Shown here: in pieces, positions 8,226 through 16,449 of the stretch
Layout: the number at the start of each line of letters is the position of its first letter
Numbering within the stretch: position 1 is the first letter of the stretch
Assembly: GCF_022761035.1 (NCBI RefSeq)
Contig: NZ_JAKWJP010000001.1
Location: 682,001 to 746,000, forward strand
Origin: Microbacterium sp. SS28
GTDB lineage: Bacteria; Actinomycetota; Actinomycetes; Actinomycetales; Microbacteriaceae
Direction: 5' to 3'
Length of the DNA: 64,000 bases
Made by a program: the position numbers and the translations under genes
Notes under the pieces: generated by a model
Seen by the model: the letters and a program-made list of their open reading frames with translations, nothing else
Database searches by the model: none
Told to the model about the DNA's origin: nothing

Positions 8226-9138
8226 CGTAGAAAACCCAGAATCTCGAGGTCCAGAACATCAGGACGGTCAGAATGCCGATGATCACGAGCAGGAGCCACG
8301 CCATCGCCGAGGCGTAGCCCATGTTGTAGTTCGTGAAGCCCTGCTGGTACAGGTACAGCGTGTAGAAGAGGGTCGAGTCCACCGGCCCACCGGTGCCGCC
8401 CGAGACGATGTACGCCTGCGTGAAGGACTGGAACGTCCCGATGAGCTGCAGCACGGCGTTGAAGAAGATGATCGGCGTCAGGAGGGGCACCGTGATGCGC
8501 AGCAGCTGCTGCCGGCGGCTCGCACCGTCGACGTCCGCGGCCTCGTAGTACATCGTCGGGATCTGCCGCAGGCCGGCGAGGAAGATGACCATCGGCGAGC
8601 CGAAGGTCCATACGTTGAGGATCATGAGCGTCCCGAGAGCCGTGTCGGGGTTGGAGATCCACCCCTGCCCCTCGATGCCGAATGTCGCGAGCACCTGGTT
8701 CACCAGGCCGTCGACGCCGAAGATCTGCCGCCAGAGGATCGCGATCGCGACGCTCGCGCCGAGGAGCGAGGGCAGGTAGAACGCCGACCGGTAGAAGGCA
8801 AGCCCGCGCAGTCCGCGATCCAGGACGATCGCGAGCAGCAGCGCCACCGCGAGCTGTGCAGGGAGCGAGACGAACACATAGGTGAACGTGACCTGCAGCG
8901 CGCTGTGCAGGCGCTCGTCCTCCCACATGCGGGCATAGTTCTGCAGGCCGATCCACTTCGGCGGGCTCAGCAGGTTGTATCGCGTGAAGGACAGCCCGAA
9001 CGATGCGATCATCGGGCCGATCGTGATCAGGACCAGTCCCACGAACCAGGGGGCCAGGAAGAGATAGGCGGCCTTGTTCTGCTTCTTGCCGTCCGCCTTG
9101 GCGGACTTGAGCTTGCCGAGCTCGCCGATGGCGCTCAT
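8212..9138 (-). CDS. Sugar ABC transporter permease (MalF/UgpA type)
   Basis: 308 residues with six predicted membrane helices and an EAA loop (YEAADVDGASRRQQLLRITV). It is the first gene of the minus-strand operon, followed by the second permease, the binding protein, the LacI-DUF6807 fusion and the Gfo/Idh enzyme. A GGAG stands eight bases before the ATG at 9138. The upstream 290 bases carry LacI-like half-palindromes (9227-9339), so the operon is probably repressed by a LacI protein, possibly the fusion it encodes. Confidence 0.92.
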   Translation of the reverse strand: MSAIGELGKLKSAKADGKKQNKAAYLFLAPWFVGLVLITIGPMIASFGLSFTRYNLLSPPKWIGLQNYARMWEDERLHSALQVTFTYVFVSLPAQLAVALLLAIVLDRGLRGLAFYRSAFYLPSLLGASVAIAILWRQIFGVDGLVNQVLATFGIEGQGWISNPDTALGTLMILNVWTFGSPMVIFLAGLRQIPTMYYEAADVDGASRRQQLLRITVPLLTPIIFFNAVLQLIGTFQSFTQAYIVSGGTGGPVDSTLFYTLYLYQQGFTNYNMGYASAMAWLLLVIIGILTVLMFWTSRFWVFYDDQD

Positions 9139-9226
9139 GCCAGTGCTCCGCTGGCACGGCGAAGGGGCCGTGTTCTCGGGCGGCGCGTCGTCGTCACCGT
9201 GTCCTCCGGTCTCGTCTTCGAGGTGA

Positions 9227-9339
9227 GATTGCGCTTTCTGGAATGCGCTTTCTCATTCTTGTCAAATCGACCGGTGAAGCGCAAGTACTTCGTGAAATCA
9301 GGGTTGAGTAAGTTGAGGATGCCGAGAAAGGGCATTCTC
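9227..9339. promoter_or_regulatory. Operator-like repeats upstream of the sugar transport operon
   Basis: Two tandem near-palindromes, GATTGCGCTTTC (9227-9238) and GAATGCGCTTTC (9241-9252), and an inverted relative, GAGAAAGGGCATTCTC (9324-9339), lie upstream of the permease start. They share the GAANGCGCNTTC pattern expected for a LacI-family operator. The block of about 130 bases is more AT-rich than its surroundings and should hold the operon promoter; I could not pick a confident -35/-10 pair. Confidence 0.5.
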
Positions 9340-9386
9340 ATTTGGCGGGGTTTGCCGCTCATCGCTCGCTTCCCCGAGAAACGACG

Positions 9387-9416
9387 AAGGCCCCGGATGC
9401 GAGCATCCGGGGCCTT
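9387..9416 (-). terminator. Terminator of the rplJ-rplL operon
   Basis: An inverted repeat with 14-base arms (AAGGCCCCGGATGC at 9387-9400 with its complement at 9403-9416) begins 16 bases after the rplL stop. On the minus strand it is followed by the T-rich TTCGTCGTTT, as expected for an intrinsic terminator. Confidence 0.85.
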
Positions 9417-9431
9417 CGGGGTACAGCGAGA

Positions 9432-9815
9432 TTACTTGAGGGTAACCGTCGCGCCTGCCTCCTGGAGAGCAGCCTGAGCCTTCTCGGCGGCTTCCTTCGA
9501 CGCGCCCTCGAGGACGGCCTTGGGGGCACCGTCGACGACGGCCTTGGCCTCGCCGAGGCCGAGCGAGGTGAGCTCGCGGACGACCTTGATGACCTGGATC
9601 TTCTTGTCGCCGGCGGCCTCGAGGATGACGTCGAACGCCGTCTGCTCCTCGACCTCTTCGGCGGCTGCGGCGGGGGCGCCGGCAGCGGCGACCGCGACGG
9701 GCGCGGCGGCGGTGACGTCGAAGGTCTCCTCGAACGCCTTGACGAACTCGCTGAGCTCGATGAGCGTGAGCTCCTTGAACGCCTCGAGCAGCTCCTCAGT
9801 GCTGAGCTTTGCCAT
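9432..9815 (-). CDS. rplL: 50S ribosomal protein L7/L12
   Basis: 127 residues, the usual length. The N-terminal dimerisation helices ([20 protein letters not shown]), the Ala-rich hinge (about residues 38-55) and the C-terminal factor-binding domain ([20 protein letters not shown]) are all present. It forms the ribosomal stalk on L10 and recruits translation GTPases. It lies 42 bases after rplJ in the same operon and ends at a strong terminator. Confidence 0.98.
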   Translation of the reverse strand: MAKLSTEELLEAFKELTLIELSEFVKAFEETFDVTAAAPVAVAAAGAPAAAAEEVEEQTAFDVILEAAGDKKIQVIKVVRELTSLGLGEAKAVVDGAPKAVLEGASKEAAEKAQAALQEAGATVTLK

Positions 9816-9857
9816 GATGATTCTCCTTATTGGGGGTTCTTACGCCGAGACCTGAGA

Positions 9858-10373
9858 TCAGGCCGCGGACTCCTGCTTCTCACGCAGCGCGTCGACCGTG
9901 CGAACGGCCTTCGACGGAAGCGCGTTGAAGACGTATGCCGCCTTGGTCAGCGAGGCCTTCATCGCACCGGCGAGCTTCGCCAGCAGGACTTCACGGCTCT
10001 CGAGATCGGCGAGCTTGTTGACCTCTTCCGCGGTCAGGGCGTTTCCGTCGAAGAAACCGCCCTTGATCACGAGAAGAGGGTGTGCCTTGGCGAAGGCGCG
10101 CAGACCCTTCGCGACGGCGACCGGGTCACCGTGCACGAAAGCGATGGCCGACGGACCCTTGAGGTCGTCGTCCAGAGCCGAGATACCCGCCTTGTTGGCG
10201 GCGATCTTGGTCAGCGTGTTCTTCACCACGGCGTATTCCGCGTCCTGACGGATGCTTGTGCGCAGCTCCTTGAGCTGGGCAACCGTCAGACCGCGGTACT
10301 CGGTCAGCAGAACGGCGGTCGAGTCCTCGAAATTCTTCGTGAGCTCGGCGACCGATGCATCCTTCTGCGCCAT
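9858..10373 (-). CDS. rplJ: 50S ribosomal protein L10
   Basis: 171 residues; starts [15 protein letters not shown] and continues with the L10 signature [17 protein letters not shown]. It is the stalk base that binds L7/L12 dimers through its C-terminal helix. Two in-frame starts exist: GTG 10379 and ATG 10373. AAGGAG is immediately in front of the GTG but five bases ahead of the ATG, so ATG 10373 is chosen. The operon is probably autoregulated through the long leader (10374-10615). Confidence 0.97.
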   Translation of the reverse strand: MAQKDASVAELTKNFEDSTAVLLTEYRGLTVAQLKELRTSIRQDAEYAVVKNTLTKIAANKAGISALDDDLKGPSAIAFVHGDPVAVAKGLRAFAKAHPLLVIKGGFFDGNALTAEEVNKLADLESREVLLAKLAGAMKASLTKAAYVFNALPSKAVRTVDALREKQESAA

Positions 10374-10650
10374 GGCCACTCCTTGATCGCCTCACGGGAC
10401 GGATCCCGCGAGGTGTGTGAAAGAGACGTCCCGCGATGGCGGGGCGTCGGCCGAGGCATCCGGTCGCCTGAAAATGAAAGAAGCTCCGGCGCAAGCGCAC
10501 GGAGCTCGTGATCCCGATTCGGGAGGAGGTTTCGCACACCTGCGCGGGCCCCTGCATTCGCAGAGCTTCGATCTCGGTGCGCAAGCGCACGTCGATGACC
10601 GGCGGTCTTCGGCTTACGTCGAGTCTACGCGACGTCGCGCCCTCCCCCAA
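10374..10650 (-). promoter_or_regulatory. rplJ promoter and structured leader
   Basis: On the minus strand a promoter TTGGGG (10650-10645)-17 bp-TAGACT (10627-10622) fits a housekeeping sigma site and predicts a leader of about 240 nt. Within it are a hairpin (AGCTCCG at 10482-10488 with CGGAGCT at 10500-10506) followed on the transcript by CTTTCATTTTC, terminator-like, and the 12-mer GCGCAAGCGCAC twice (10489-10500 and 10579-10590). L10 leaders bound by the L10-L12 complex are known in bacteria. That this one works as an attenuator is inference. Confidence 0.6.
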
Positions 10651-10727
10651 ATCGGCGAGGGGCCGGCCTGAGCGAGCCCGCCGGTTCGGGCGTGGCACAG
10701 CAGCCAGCGCCGGAAGGACGACGTACG

Positions 10728-11399
10728 GTGGAGGGCGTGACACCCGAACTCGCCGCCCGCATCGTCGCGGATTCCCGCGACCGGGTCGCCTGGGTGCGCG
10801 CGCGGTCGCGCGGGATCACGGCGACGGATGTCGCGACCCTCACCTCCACGAACGCGATCGCCCGCGCCGCCGACGCGAAGCTGCTGGGCTCGGGCTTCTC
10901 GGGCAACGCCTACACGGCGCACGGCCGGCTGCGCGAGCCCGAGATCGCGTCGTGGGTCGCCGCGACGCACGGCATCCAGCCTTCGTCGGCCCTCTTCCAC
11001 GCCGTCGTCGAGAAGCGGCACCTCGCGACGCCGGACGGTGTCGTCGTGGATGCCGCGGGCCGCGTCGTGCTCGCCGAGATCAAGACGACGAACAAGGCGT
11101 GGCGCAGCATCCCGCGCTCCTACATGCGTCAGGTGTGGTGGCAGCAGCACGTCCTGGGCGCCGAGCGGACGCTCGTCGCGTGGGAGCAGCACCGCGACTT
11201 CATCCCCGTCGGCGACGAGCCCCGCTGCGCGTGGGTCGAGCGCGACGACGCCGAGATCGCGAAGCTCGTGCGCCTGGCGACGGCCCTCATCGACGAGCTG
11301 CACCGCCGGCATGTGGCCGGGCGGGCGAGGACGGGCGAACGGATGCCTCAGCCGGAGGCTCCGCGGCAGCCGTTCCGCGCCCTCGCACTCGCCGACTGA
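10728..11399 (+). CDS. YqaJ-like (lambda-exonuclease fold) nuclease
   Basis: About 223 residues. The order GITATD (29-34), a Glu-rich helix (REPEI, 69-73), DGVVVD (103-108), EIK (117-119) and a downstream Gln (Q135) matches the YqaJ/lambda exonuclease branch of PD-(D/E)XK nucleases, which resect DNA ends, usually in phage recombination modules. Here it stands alone among housekeeping genes with no annealing protein or phage gene nearby. Several GTG starts are in frame. I chose 10728 because AAGGA stands nine bases before it; 10692 would add 12 residues that are not family-like. It diverges from rplJ. Confidence 0.75.
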   Translation: MEGVTPELAARIVADSRDRVAWVRARSRGITATDVATLTSTNAIARAADAKLLGSGFSGNAYTAHGRLREPEIASWVAATHGIQPSSALFHAVVEKRHLATPDGVVVDAAGRVVLAEIKTTNKAWRSIPRSYMRQVWWQQHVLGAERTLVAWEQHRDFIPVGDEPRCAWVERDDAEIAKLVRLATALIDELHRRHVAGRARTGERMPQPEAPRQPFRALALAD

Positions 11400-11426
11400 A
11401 CCCGCCCACCGACCGAGCCCGCCCGC

Positions 11427-11930
11427 TCAGCCGAGCGTCGTGATCGTGCGCGCCTCGGCGTCCCAGACGCGCAGGCCCACCGCCTCCCCCACGACGTTCG
11501 CGGCACGGATGGTGCGCAGCGCCGTGGCGAGGCGCATGGCGGTGAGTCCCCTCGCGAGCGTGACGTGCGGCGTCCACCGGTCGGGTCCCGTGTTGGAGTA
11601 TCGAGGTTCGGGGCGACCCGCCAGGTCGGCCACTGCGCGGTGGAGATCGAGCAGCGCGGCGCTGACGACGACGTGCCGCGCGAGGACGTAGCGCTCGCGA
11701 TGGCCGAGCAGCAGCGCGCCGCCGAGCTCGAGCCGGATCGGCAGGAGAGCCGCGACGCGCGTGAACGCGACGGCGTCGAGGCGGTCGCGCACCGCGACGG
11801 TGATGTGGGGCCGATTGCTCGGCGAAGGGTTGCGCCCCGAGCTGGGGAGGTCCGCCGCGAGGAGGCGATCCCAGTCGTCGCGCACCGAGGCCTCGGTCTC
11901 GGCATCGAGCGTGAGCTCAACGCTGAACAT
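11427..11930 (-). CDS. 2'-5' RNA ligase-like 2H phosphoesterase
   Basis: 167 residues with two HxT motifs, HIT (42-44) and HVT (122-124), about 80 residues apart as in the 2H superfamily (LigT/CPDase/ThpR). Such enzymes act on 2',5' or cyclic phosphodiester bonds in RNA or nucleotides. The ATG at 11930 places the first beta-strand (FSVELTLD) right at the N-terminus as in relatives; the frame is open upstream but looks non-coding. It diverges from the MFS exporter gene and is convergent with the YqaJ-like gene. The true substrate is not predictable. Confidence 0.75.
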   Translation of the reverse strand: MFSVELTLDAETEASVRDDWDRLLAADLPSSGRNPSPSNRPHITVAVRDRLDAVAFTRVAALLPIRLELGGALLLGHRERYVLARHVVVSAALLDLHRAVADLAGRPEPRYSNTGPDRWTPHVTLARGLTAMRLATALRTIRAANVVGEAVGLRVWDAEARTITTLG

Positions 11931-12007
11931 GTCCCCATCCTCCCGCGGTCCCGGCCTATCTCGATCAAGCCGGACTCGCCGGCGTCGACGGCTGATTCCA
12001 GAGAATA

Positions 12008-12068
12008 GTTGACATCGGTCAACGATGCGCATATAGTTGACACTTCTCAACTGTTGATCTGAATCAAC
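12008..12068 (+). promoter_or_regulatory. Promoter with three GTTGA-N6-TCAAC operators
   Basis: Three 16-bp palindromes of the form GTTGA-N6-TCAAC lie at 12008-12023, 12036-12051 and 12053-12068. A near-consensus promoter, TTGACA (12009-12014)-17 bp-TATAGT (12032-12037), overlaps the first with its -35 and the second with its -10. The exporter ATG is at 12124. MarR repressors bind such palindromes; the likely owner is the MarR gene at 13857, encoded right behind the exporter. Confidence 0.85.
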
Positions 12069-12123
12069 CATCTTTGCGCCATCGTCGCCGCGCCCCCGCA
12101 ATCACTCGATCCGAAGGATCTGC

Positions 12124-13857
12124 ATGTCTGCTGTCTCCTCCACCGCGCCGGTCGCGGTCGAAAGCGCTCCGCGCCCCGCGCGTGAAGTGCTGCCCGCTCT
12201 GTCGGGCCTCCTCCTCGGCATGTTCGTCTCGATGCTCGCCTCGACTGTCGTCTCGACGTCGCTGCCCGTCATCATCCACGACCTCGAAGGCAACCAGGCC
12301 GCCTTCACCTGGGTCGTCACCTCGACCCTCCTCACGACGGCGATCTCGACCCCGATCTGGGGCAAGCTCGCCGACCTCTTCAACCGCAAGCTGCTGATCC
12401 AGCTCGCGATCGCGATCTTCGTCCTCGCCACCGCGGCGGCCGGCTTCTCGCAGAGCCCCGAGATGCTCATCGCGTTCCGTGCCGTCCAGGGCATCGGCGC
12501 GGGCGGCCTCGCAGCGCTCAGCCAGGTCATCATGGCCGACATCATCAGCCCGCGTGAGCGCGGCCGCTACATGGGCCTGTTCGGCGCCGTCATGGCCGTC
12601 GCCACGATCGGCGGCCCGCTGCTCGGCGGCGTCATCACGGACTCGCTCGGCTGGCGCTGGAACTTCTTCGTCGCACTCCCCTTCGCCGTGCTCGCGCTCG
12701 TCATCCTGCAGCGCACGCTGCACCTGCCGGCGCGACCCAAGCAGAAGGCGCGCATCGACTACCTCGGCATCGTGCTGCTCTCGGTCGCCGTCTCGCTCCT
12801 CCTCATCTGGGTCACGCTCGCCGGCGACTCGTTCGACTGGTGGAGCACCGAAACGGCCCTCATGGTGGGCGGCGCGCTCCTCGCGACGGCGCTCTTCATC
12901 GTCGTCGAGCTGCGCTCGGACGAGCCCCTCATCCCGCTCTCGCTGTTCCGCAACCGCACCTTCACGCTCGCCGTCATCGCGTCGATCGCGACCGGCATCG
13001 CGATGTTCGGAGCATCCGTCTTCCTCAGCCAGTACATGCAGCTCGCACGCGGTGCCACCCCCACCGAGGCCGGCATCATGACGATCCCGATGATCGCGGG
13101 CCTGCTGCTCGCATCGATCGGCGTCGGCGCGATGATCACGCGATTCGGCCGCTGGAAGGCGTTCCTCGTCGTCGGCTCGGTTCTGCTCATCGCGGGCTCG
13201 TACCTGCTGTCGACGATCCACTACGACACGAACTTCGCCCTCGTCTCGCTCTACATGTTCCTGCTCGGCGCGGGCGTCGGCATGACCATGCAGAACCTCG
13301 TGCTCGTGGTGCAGAACACCTCCAAGCCGACCGAGATCGGCGTCGCGAGCTCGGGTGTCACCTTCTTCCGCAGCCTCGGCGGCACGATCGGCGTCTCGGT
13401 CATGGGCGCAGCCCTCGCCGCGAGCGTCACCGACCTCATGGCCGGTGCGAAGGACGACCTCACGGCCGCGATCATGAGCCTGGGAGACAAGGGCGCCGCT
13501 GTCGCGGAGCAGCTGCAGAGCGGCGTGCTCCCGCAGGTCTCGACGATGCCCGAGGCTGTCCGCGTGATCTTCGAGGACATCTACGCGCAGGGCATCTCGC
13601 ATTCGTTCCTCATCGCGGTCCCCTTCGCGATCCTGAGCCTCATCGCGATCGTGTTCCTGCCGAACAAGCCGCTCACCAAGATGACCACGAGCGAGCGCAT
13701 CAGCGCGAGCGAGGCCGACCTCGCGACAGTCTCGGTCCCCGAGGGCATGGACGTCCTGACAGCGACGGCTGACGCCGAGTCGACGGATGCCGCACCGGCC
13801 GATGCACAGCGCGTCGAGCCGACGGATGCCGCGGCCGAGCGACCCGCCCGCCGCTAA
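12124..13857 (+). CDS. MFS multidrug exporter, DHA2 (14-helix) family
   Basis: 577 residues with about 14 membrane helices. Helix 1 (LSGLLLGMFVSMLASTVVST) and the loop GKLADLFNRKLL are typical of the EmrB/QacA-type proton antiporters that expel toxic compounds. AAGGA stands six bases before the ATG. The gene is driven by the operator-laden promoter at 12008-12068 and its TAA stop shares one base with the MarR start (TAATG), giving an exporter-repressor operon that should be induced by the repressor's ligand. The C-terminal tail (about 530-577) is acidic and Ala-rich. Confidence 0.93.
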   Translation: MSAVSSTAPVAVESAPRPAREVLPALSGLLLGMFVSMLASTVVSTSLPVIIHDLEGNQAAFTWVVTSTLLTTAISTPIWGKLADLFNRKLLIQLAIAIFVLATAAAGFSQSPEMLIAFRAVQGIGAGGLAALSQVIMADIISPRERGRYMGLFGAVMAVATIGGPLLGGVITDSLGWRWNFFVALPFAVLALVILQRTLHLPARPKQKARIDYLGIVLLSVAVSLLLIWVTLAGDSFDWWSTETALMVGGALLATALFIVVELRSDEPLIPLSLFRNRTFTLAVIASIATGIAMFGASVFLSQYMQLARGATPTEAGIMTIPMIAGLLLASIGVGAMITRFGRWKAFLVVGSVLLIAGSYLLSTIHYDTNFALVSLYMFLLGAGVGMTMQNLVLVVQNTSKPTEIGVASSGVTFFRSLGGTIGVSVMGAALAASVTDLMAGAKDDLTAAIMSLGDKGAAVAEQLQSGVLPQVSTMPEAVRVIFEDIYAQGISHSFLIAVPFAILSLIAIVFLPNKPLTKMTTSERISASEADLATVSVPEGMDVLTATADAESTDAAPADAQRVEPTDAAAERPARR

Positions 13858-14327
13858 TGTCGATCACGATGACCGGACTCGAGCCCTCGGAGGCCCGCAC
13901 CCACGCGGTGCGGGCCCTCGAGGCCGAGTTCGGCGAACTCATCACGCAGTTCCGGCGCGTGCTCGCCGAGAACGCGGACCGCGTGAGCCCCGGCCTGCTG
14001 CCGGGCGCGTACAAGGTCTTCACGACGATCGTGCGCCTCGAGCGCACGACGATCTCGGGCCTCGCCGAGTCGCTCATGGCCGACAAGGGCCAGATCAGTC
14101 GCACGGTCCGCGAGCTCGAGACCCTCGGCCTCGTGAGCCGGGTGCCCGACCCCGCGGACGGGCGCTCCGTGCTGCTCTCCCCCACCCCCGAGGGCCTCGA
14201 GCGGCTGTCCGCCGCACGGCACCCGCGCGAGGACGGATTGATCGACGCGCTCGACCGATGGGAGATCGCCGACATCGAGCGCCTCACTGTCCTGCTGCAC
14301 GCGCTCTCACATGGCACGGCCCCCTGA
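13857..14327 (+). CDS. MarR family transcriptional repressor
   Basis: 156 residues with a MarR winged helix: TISGLAESLMADKGQISRTVRELETLG spans the recognition helix region and VPDPADGRSVLLSPTPEG is the wing with the family DxR. The start overlaps the exporter stop (TAATG at 13855-13859), so production is coupled to the pump. It is the obvious candidate to bind the three GTTGA-N6-TCAAC sites upstream of the exporter, giving autoregulation. Confidence 0.92.
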   Translation: MSITMTGLEPSEARTHAVRALEAEFGELITQFRRVLAENADRVSPGLLPGAYKVFTTIVRLERTTISGLAESLMADKGQISRTVRELETLGLVSRVPDPADGRSVLLSPTPEGLERLSAARHPREDGLIDALDRWEIADIERLTVLLHALSHGTAP

Positions 14328-14356
14328 CGAAGGAACACTTTTTCGACCCGGTAGCA

Positions 14357-14371
14357 CCCGTGTAACACGGG
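14357..14371 (+). terminator. Small hairpin after the MarR gene
   Basis: CCCGTG-TAA-CACGGG, a 6-bp stem 30 bases after the MarR stop. There is no U-run after it, so a terminator role is uncertain. Confidence 0.35.
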
Positions 14372-14454
14372 CGAGACAATCGCGGGGTTGACTGTCAGCA
14401 CGAGACGGCACCAGTGCTGCCAACGTCGACATGCACGGGGAAGGGGAGCGTCCG

Positions 14455-15486
14455 ATGCGATTCCGGCCGCTGCGACAGACATCGCCCTACGGTGGCGAGC
14501 CCATCACGATGCCCGATCCGCCCGATCTGATGCGTGCGATCGTGGTCGACGGCGCGGGCCCGGCTTCGTCGCTGCGCGAAGCATCCGTCCCCGTTCCCCG
14601 TCCCGTGCTGAGCGAGCTGCTCGTGCGCGTCGTGGCCGCGGGGATCAACCCGATCGACGCCAAGACGCGCGGCGGAGCCGGCGTCTCGTCGTCGATCCCT
14701 GCCTACCCCGCCGTGCTCGGCTACGACTTCAGCGGCGTCGTCGTGAAGTCGCCGTACGAGGCGCACGCCTTCCCGCCCGGGACGGAGGTGTTCGGGATGC
14801 TGTCGTTCCCGCGGTCTCCGGGCTCCTACGCCGAATACGCCGTGGCGCCGACCCTCTCGGTCGCCCGCAAGCCCTCGTCGCTCTCGCACGTCGAGGCGGC
14901 AGGCGTTCCGCTCGCCGCCCTCACGGCGTGGGGGCTCGTCGTCGAGACGGCGCACGCGCATGAGGGGCAGCGCATCCTGATCCACGCCGCGAGCGGCGGA
15001 GTCGGGCACTTCGCCGTGCAGTTCGCCGCGTACTTCGGTGCACGCGTGACCGCGACGGGATCCGCGCGCAACGCCTCCTGGCTGCGCGAACTGGGCGCCT
15101 CGACCGTCATCGACTACACCTCGAGCCGATTCGAAGAGGTCGCGGGCGAGTTCGACGTCGTGATCGACCTCGTCGGCAACGTCCACGCCGAGACGGGCAC
15201 GCGGTCGCTGCGCGCCCTGCGTCCGGGCGGCCTCTACGTGCTCGTGCCGACGGGCTCGTTCCCCGGGTACGCCGAGGCGGCCGCTGCCGCGGGTGTGCGG
15301 GCCACGAGCTACAAGGTGATCCCCGACGGCGGCGCGCTCGCGACTGTCGGCCGGCTGCTCGACTCGGGCGCCGTGCAGGTCTACATCGACCGCGTCTTCG
15401 ATCTCGGAGAGGCGGCAGCCGCCCACACGGAGCTCGAAGAGGGCCACACACGCGGCAAGATCGTCCTGCGCGTGAGCGACGACTGA
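14455..15486 (+). CDS. Quinone oxidoreductase-like NADPH-dependent reductase
   Basis: About 343 residues, zinc-independent medium-chain dehydrogenase/reductase of the QOR type. VVAAGINPIDAKTRGG is the catalytic-domain strand, GYDFSGVV follows, and ILIHAASGGVGHFAVQFA is the NADPH-binding Rossmann segment. No structural zinc Cys cluster is seen. The ATG at 14455 has GGGGAG six bases upstream; an in-frame ATG at 14431 lacks one. It stands alone between the MarR gene and the convergent lysG. Likely reduces enones or quinones. Confidence 0.85.
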   Translation: MRFRPLRQTSPYGGEPITMPDPPDLMRAIVVDGAGPASSLREASVPVPRPVLSELLVRVVAAGINPIDAKTRGGAGVSSSIPAYPAVLGYDFSGVVVKSPYEAHAFPPGTEVFGMLSFPRSPGSYAEYAVAPTLSVARKPSSLSHVEAAGVPLAALTAWGLVVETAHAHEGQRILIHAASGGVGHFAVQFAAYFGARVTATGSARNASWLRELGASTVIDYTSSRFEEVAGEFDVVIDLVGNVHAETGTRSLRALRPGGLYVLVPTGSFPGYAEAAAAAGVRATSYKVIPDGGALATVGRLLDSGAVQVYIDRVFDLGEAAAAHTELEEGHTRGKIVLRVSDD

Positions 15487-16380
15487 TCACACAGCGAGCA
15501 CGCGCCGGCCCTCCGAGACGATCTCGTCGGCTATCGCGTCGAGCAGGGGCGACCGCAGGTTCCACTGCTGCCAGTACAGCGGCACCTCGATCGGCGGACC
15601 GCCGAGCGCGATGAGCCGGCCGTCGGCGAGCTCTGCGTCGGATTGGAACCCCGGCAGCAGCCCCCAGCCCAGCCCGAGCTTGATCGCGGTCGCGAAGTCG
15701 TTCGAGGCGGGCACGTAGCTGCGCGGCGGCGCCGCGGGATCGACGCCCTGCGCGGCGAGCCACTGCGACTGCAGGTCGTCACGTCGGTCGAAGTCGACGA
15801 GCGGAGCCACGGCGAGCGCCTCGCGCGTCACACCGCCTGCGAGCAGGCGCGCGGCGTAGTCCGGCGTCGCGACGGCTGCGTACCGCATCGTGCCGAGCGG
15901 GCTCACGCGGCACCCGGCGACGGGTTCGGCGCGCGAGGTCACGGCACCCATCGCGGTGCCCGATTCGAGCAGGCCCGCCGTGAAGTCCTGGTCGTCGCGA
16001 TGCAGTTCGAAGACGACGGGATGCCGCACAGCGAGCCGCGCGAGCGGCTCGAGGAACCACGTCGCGAGCGAGTCGGCGTTGACGGCGAGCGGAACCGAGA
16101 CGACGGCATCCTCGCCCTCCCCCGCTCCGAGCGAGGCGAGGGCGTCGTGCTCGAGCAGCGCGAGCTGCCGCGCAAGGCGGACGATCGCGGCACCCGCCTC
16201 CGTCGCGCGTGCGGGCTTGGACCGCACCAGGACGACGCGGCCGAGCTGCTCCTCGAGCGCTTTGACGCGCTGGCTCACGGCGGACGGGGTGACGTGCAAG
16301 CGGCGGGCCGCGGCATCCAGAGTCCCCTCGTCGATGACGGCGGCGAGGGTTTCGGCGAGCTCGATCGGGATGCGCATCAT
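15487..16380 (-). CDS. lysG: LysR-family ArgP/LysG regulator of amino acid export
   Basis: 297 residues. The LysR helix-turn-helix (TLDAAARRLHVTPSAVSQRVKALE) is followed by a substrate-binding domain, as in LysG/ArgP (IciA). It diverges from a LysE exporter gene, the arrangement in which LysG activates lysE in response to basic amino acids. Two adjacent ATGs (16380, 16377) precede PIELAETLAAV, and no Shine-Dalgarno is visible. A TAGCCT box lies five bases before the first ATG, so translation may be leaderless. Confidence 0.88.
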   Translation of the reverse strand: MMRIPIELAETLAAVIDEGTLDAAARRLHVTPSAVSQRVKALEEQLGRVVLVRSKPARATEAGAAIVRLARQLALLEHDALASLGAGEGEDAVVSVPLAVNADSLATWFLEPLARLAVRHPVVFELHRDDQDFTAGLLESGTAMGAVTSRAEPVAGCRVSPLGTMRYAAVATPDYAARLLAGGVTREALAVAPLVDFDRRDDLQSQWLAAQGVDPAAPPRSYVPASNDFATAIKLGLGWGLLPGFQSDAELADGRLIALGGPPIEVPLYWQQWNLRSPLLDAIADEIVSEGRRVLAV

Positions 16381-16413
16381 GAATCAGGCTAATGCACCTG
16401 AAGAATCATGAGC

Positions 16414-16442
16414 TGGACTGATGCAGACAGGGCCCGTAGCGT
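16414..16442 (+). promoter_or_regulatory. lysE promoter, leaderless
   Basis: TGGACT (16414-16419)-17 bp-TAGCGT (16437-16442) is followed after seven bases by GTG 16450, which places transcription and translation starts together. The intergenic region towards lysG is where LysG should bind, though I could not define its site. Confidence 0.6.
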
Positions 16443-16449
16443 CGTCCTC

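Noticed and set aside
9139-9386. Small coding gene between the permease operon and the rplJ-rplL terminator
   Set aside because: A 75-codon minus-strand frame overlaps the operator-like repeats, has no Shine-Dalgarno and no recognisable motif.
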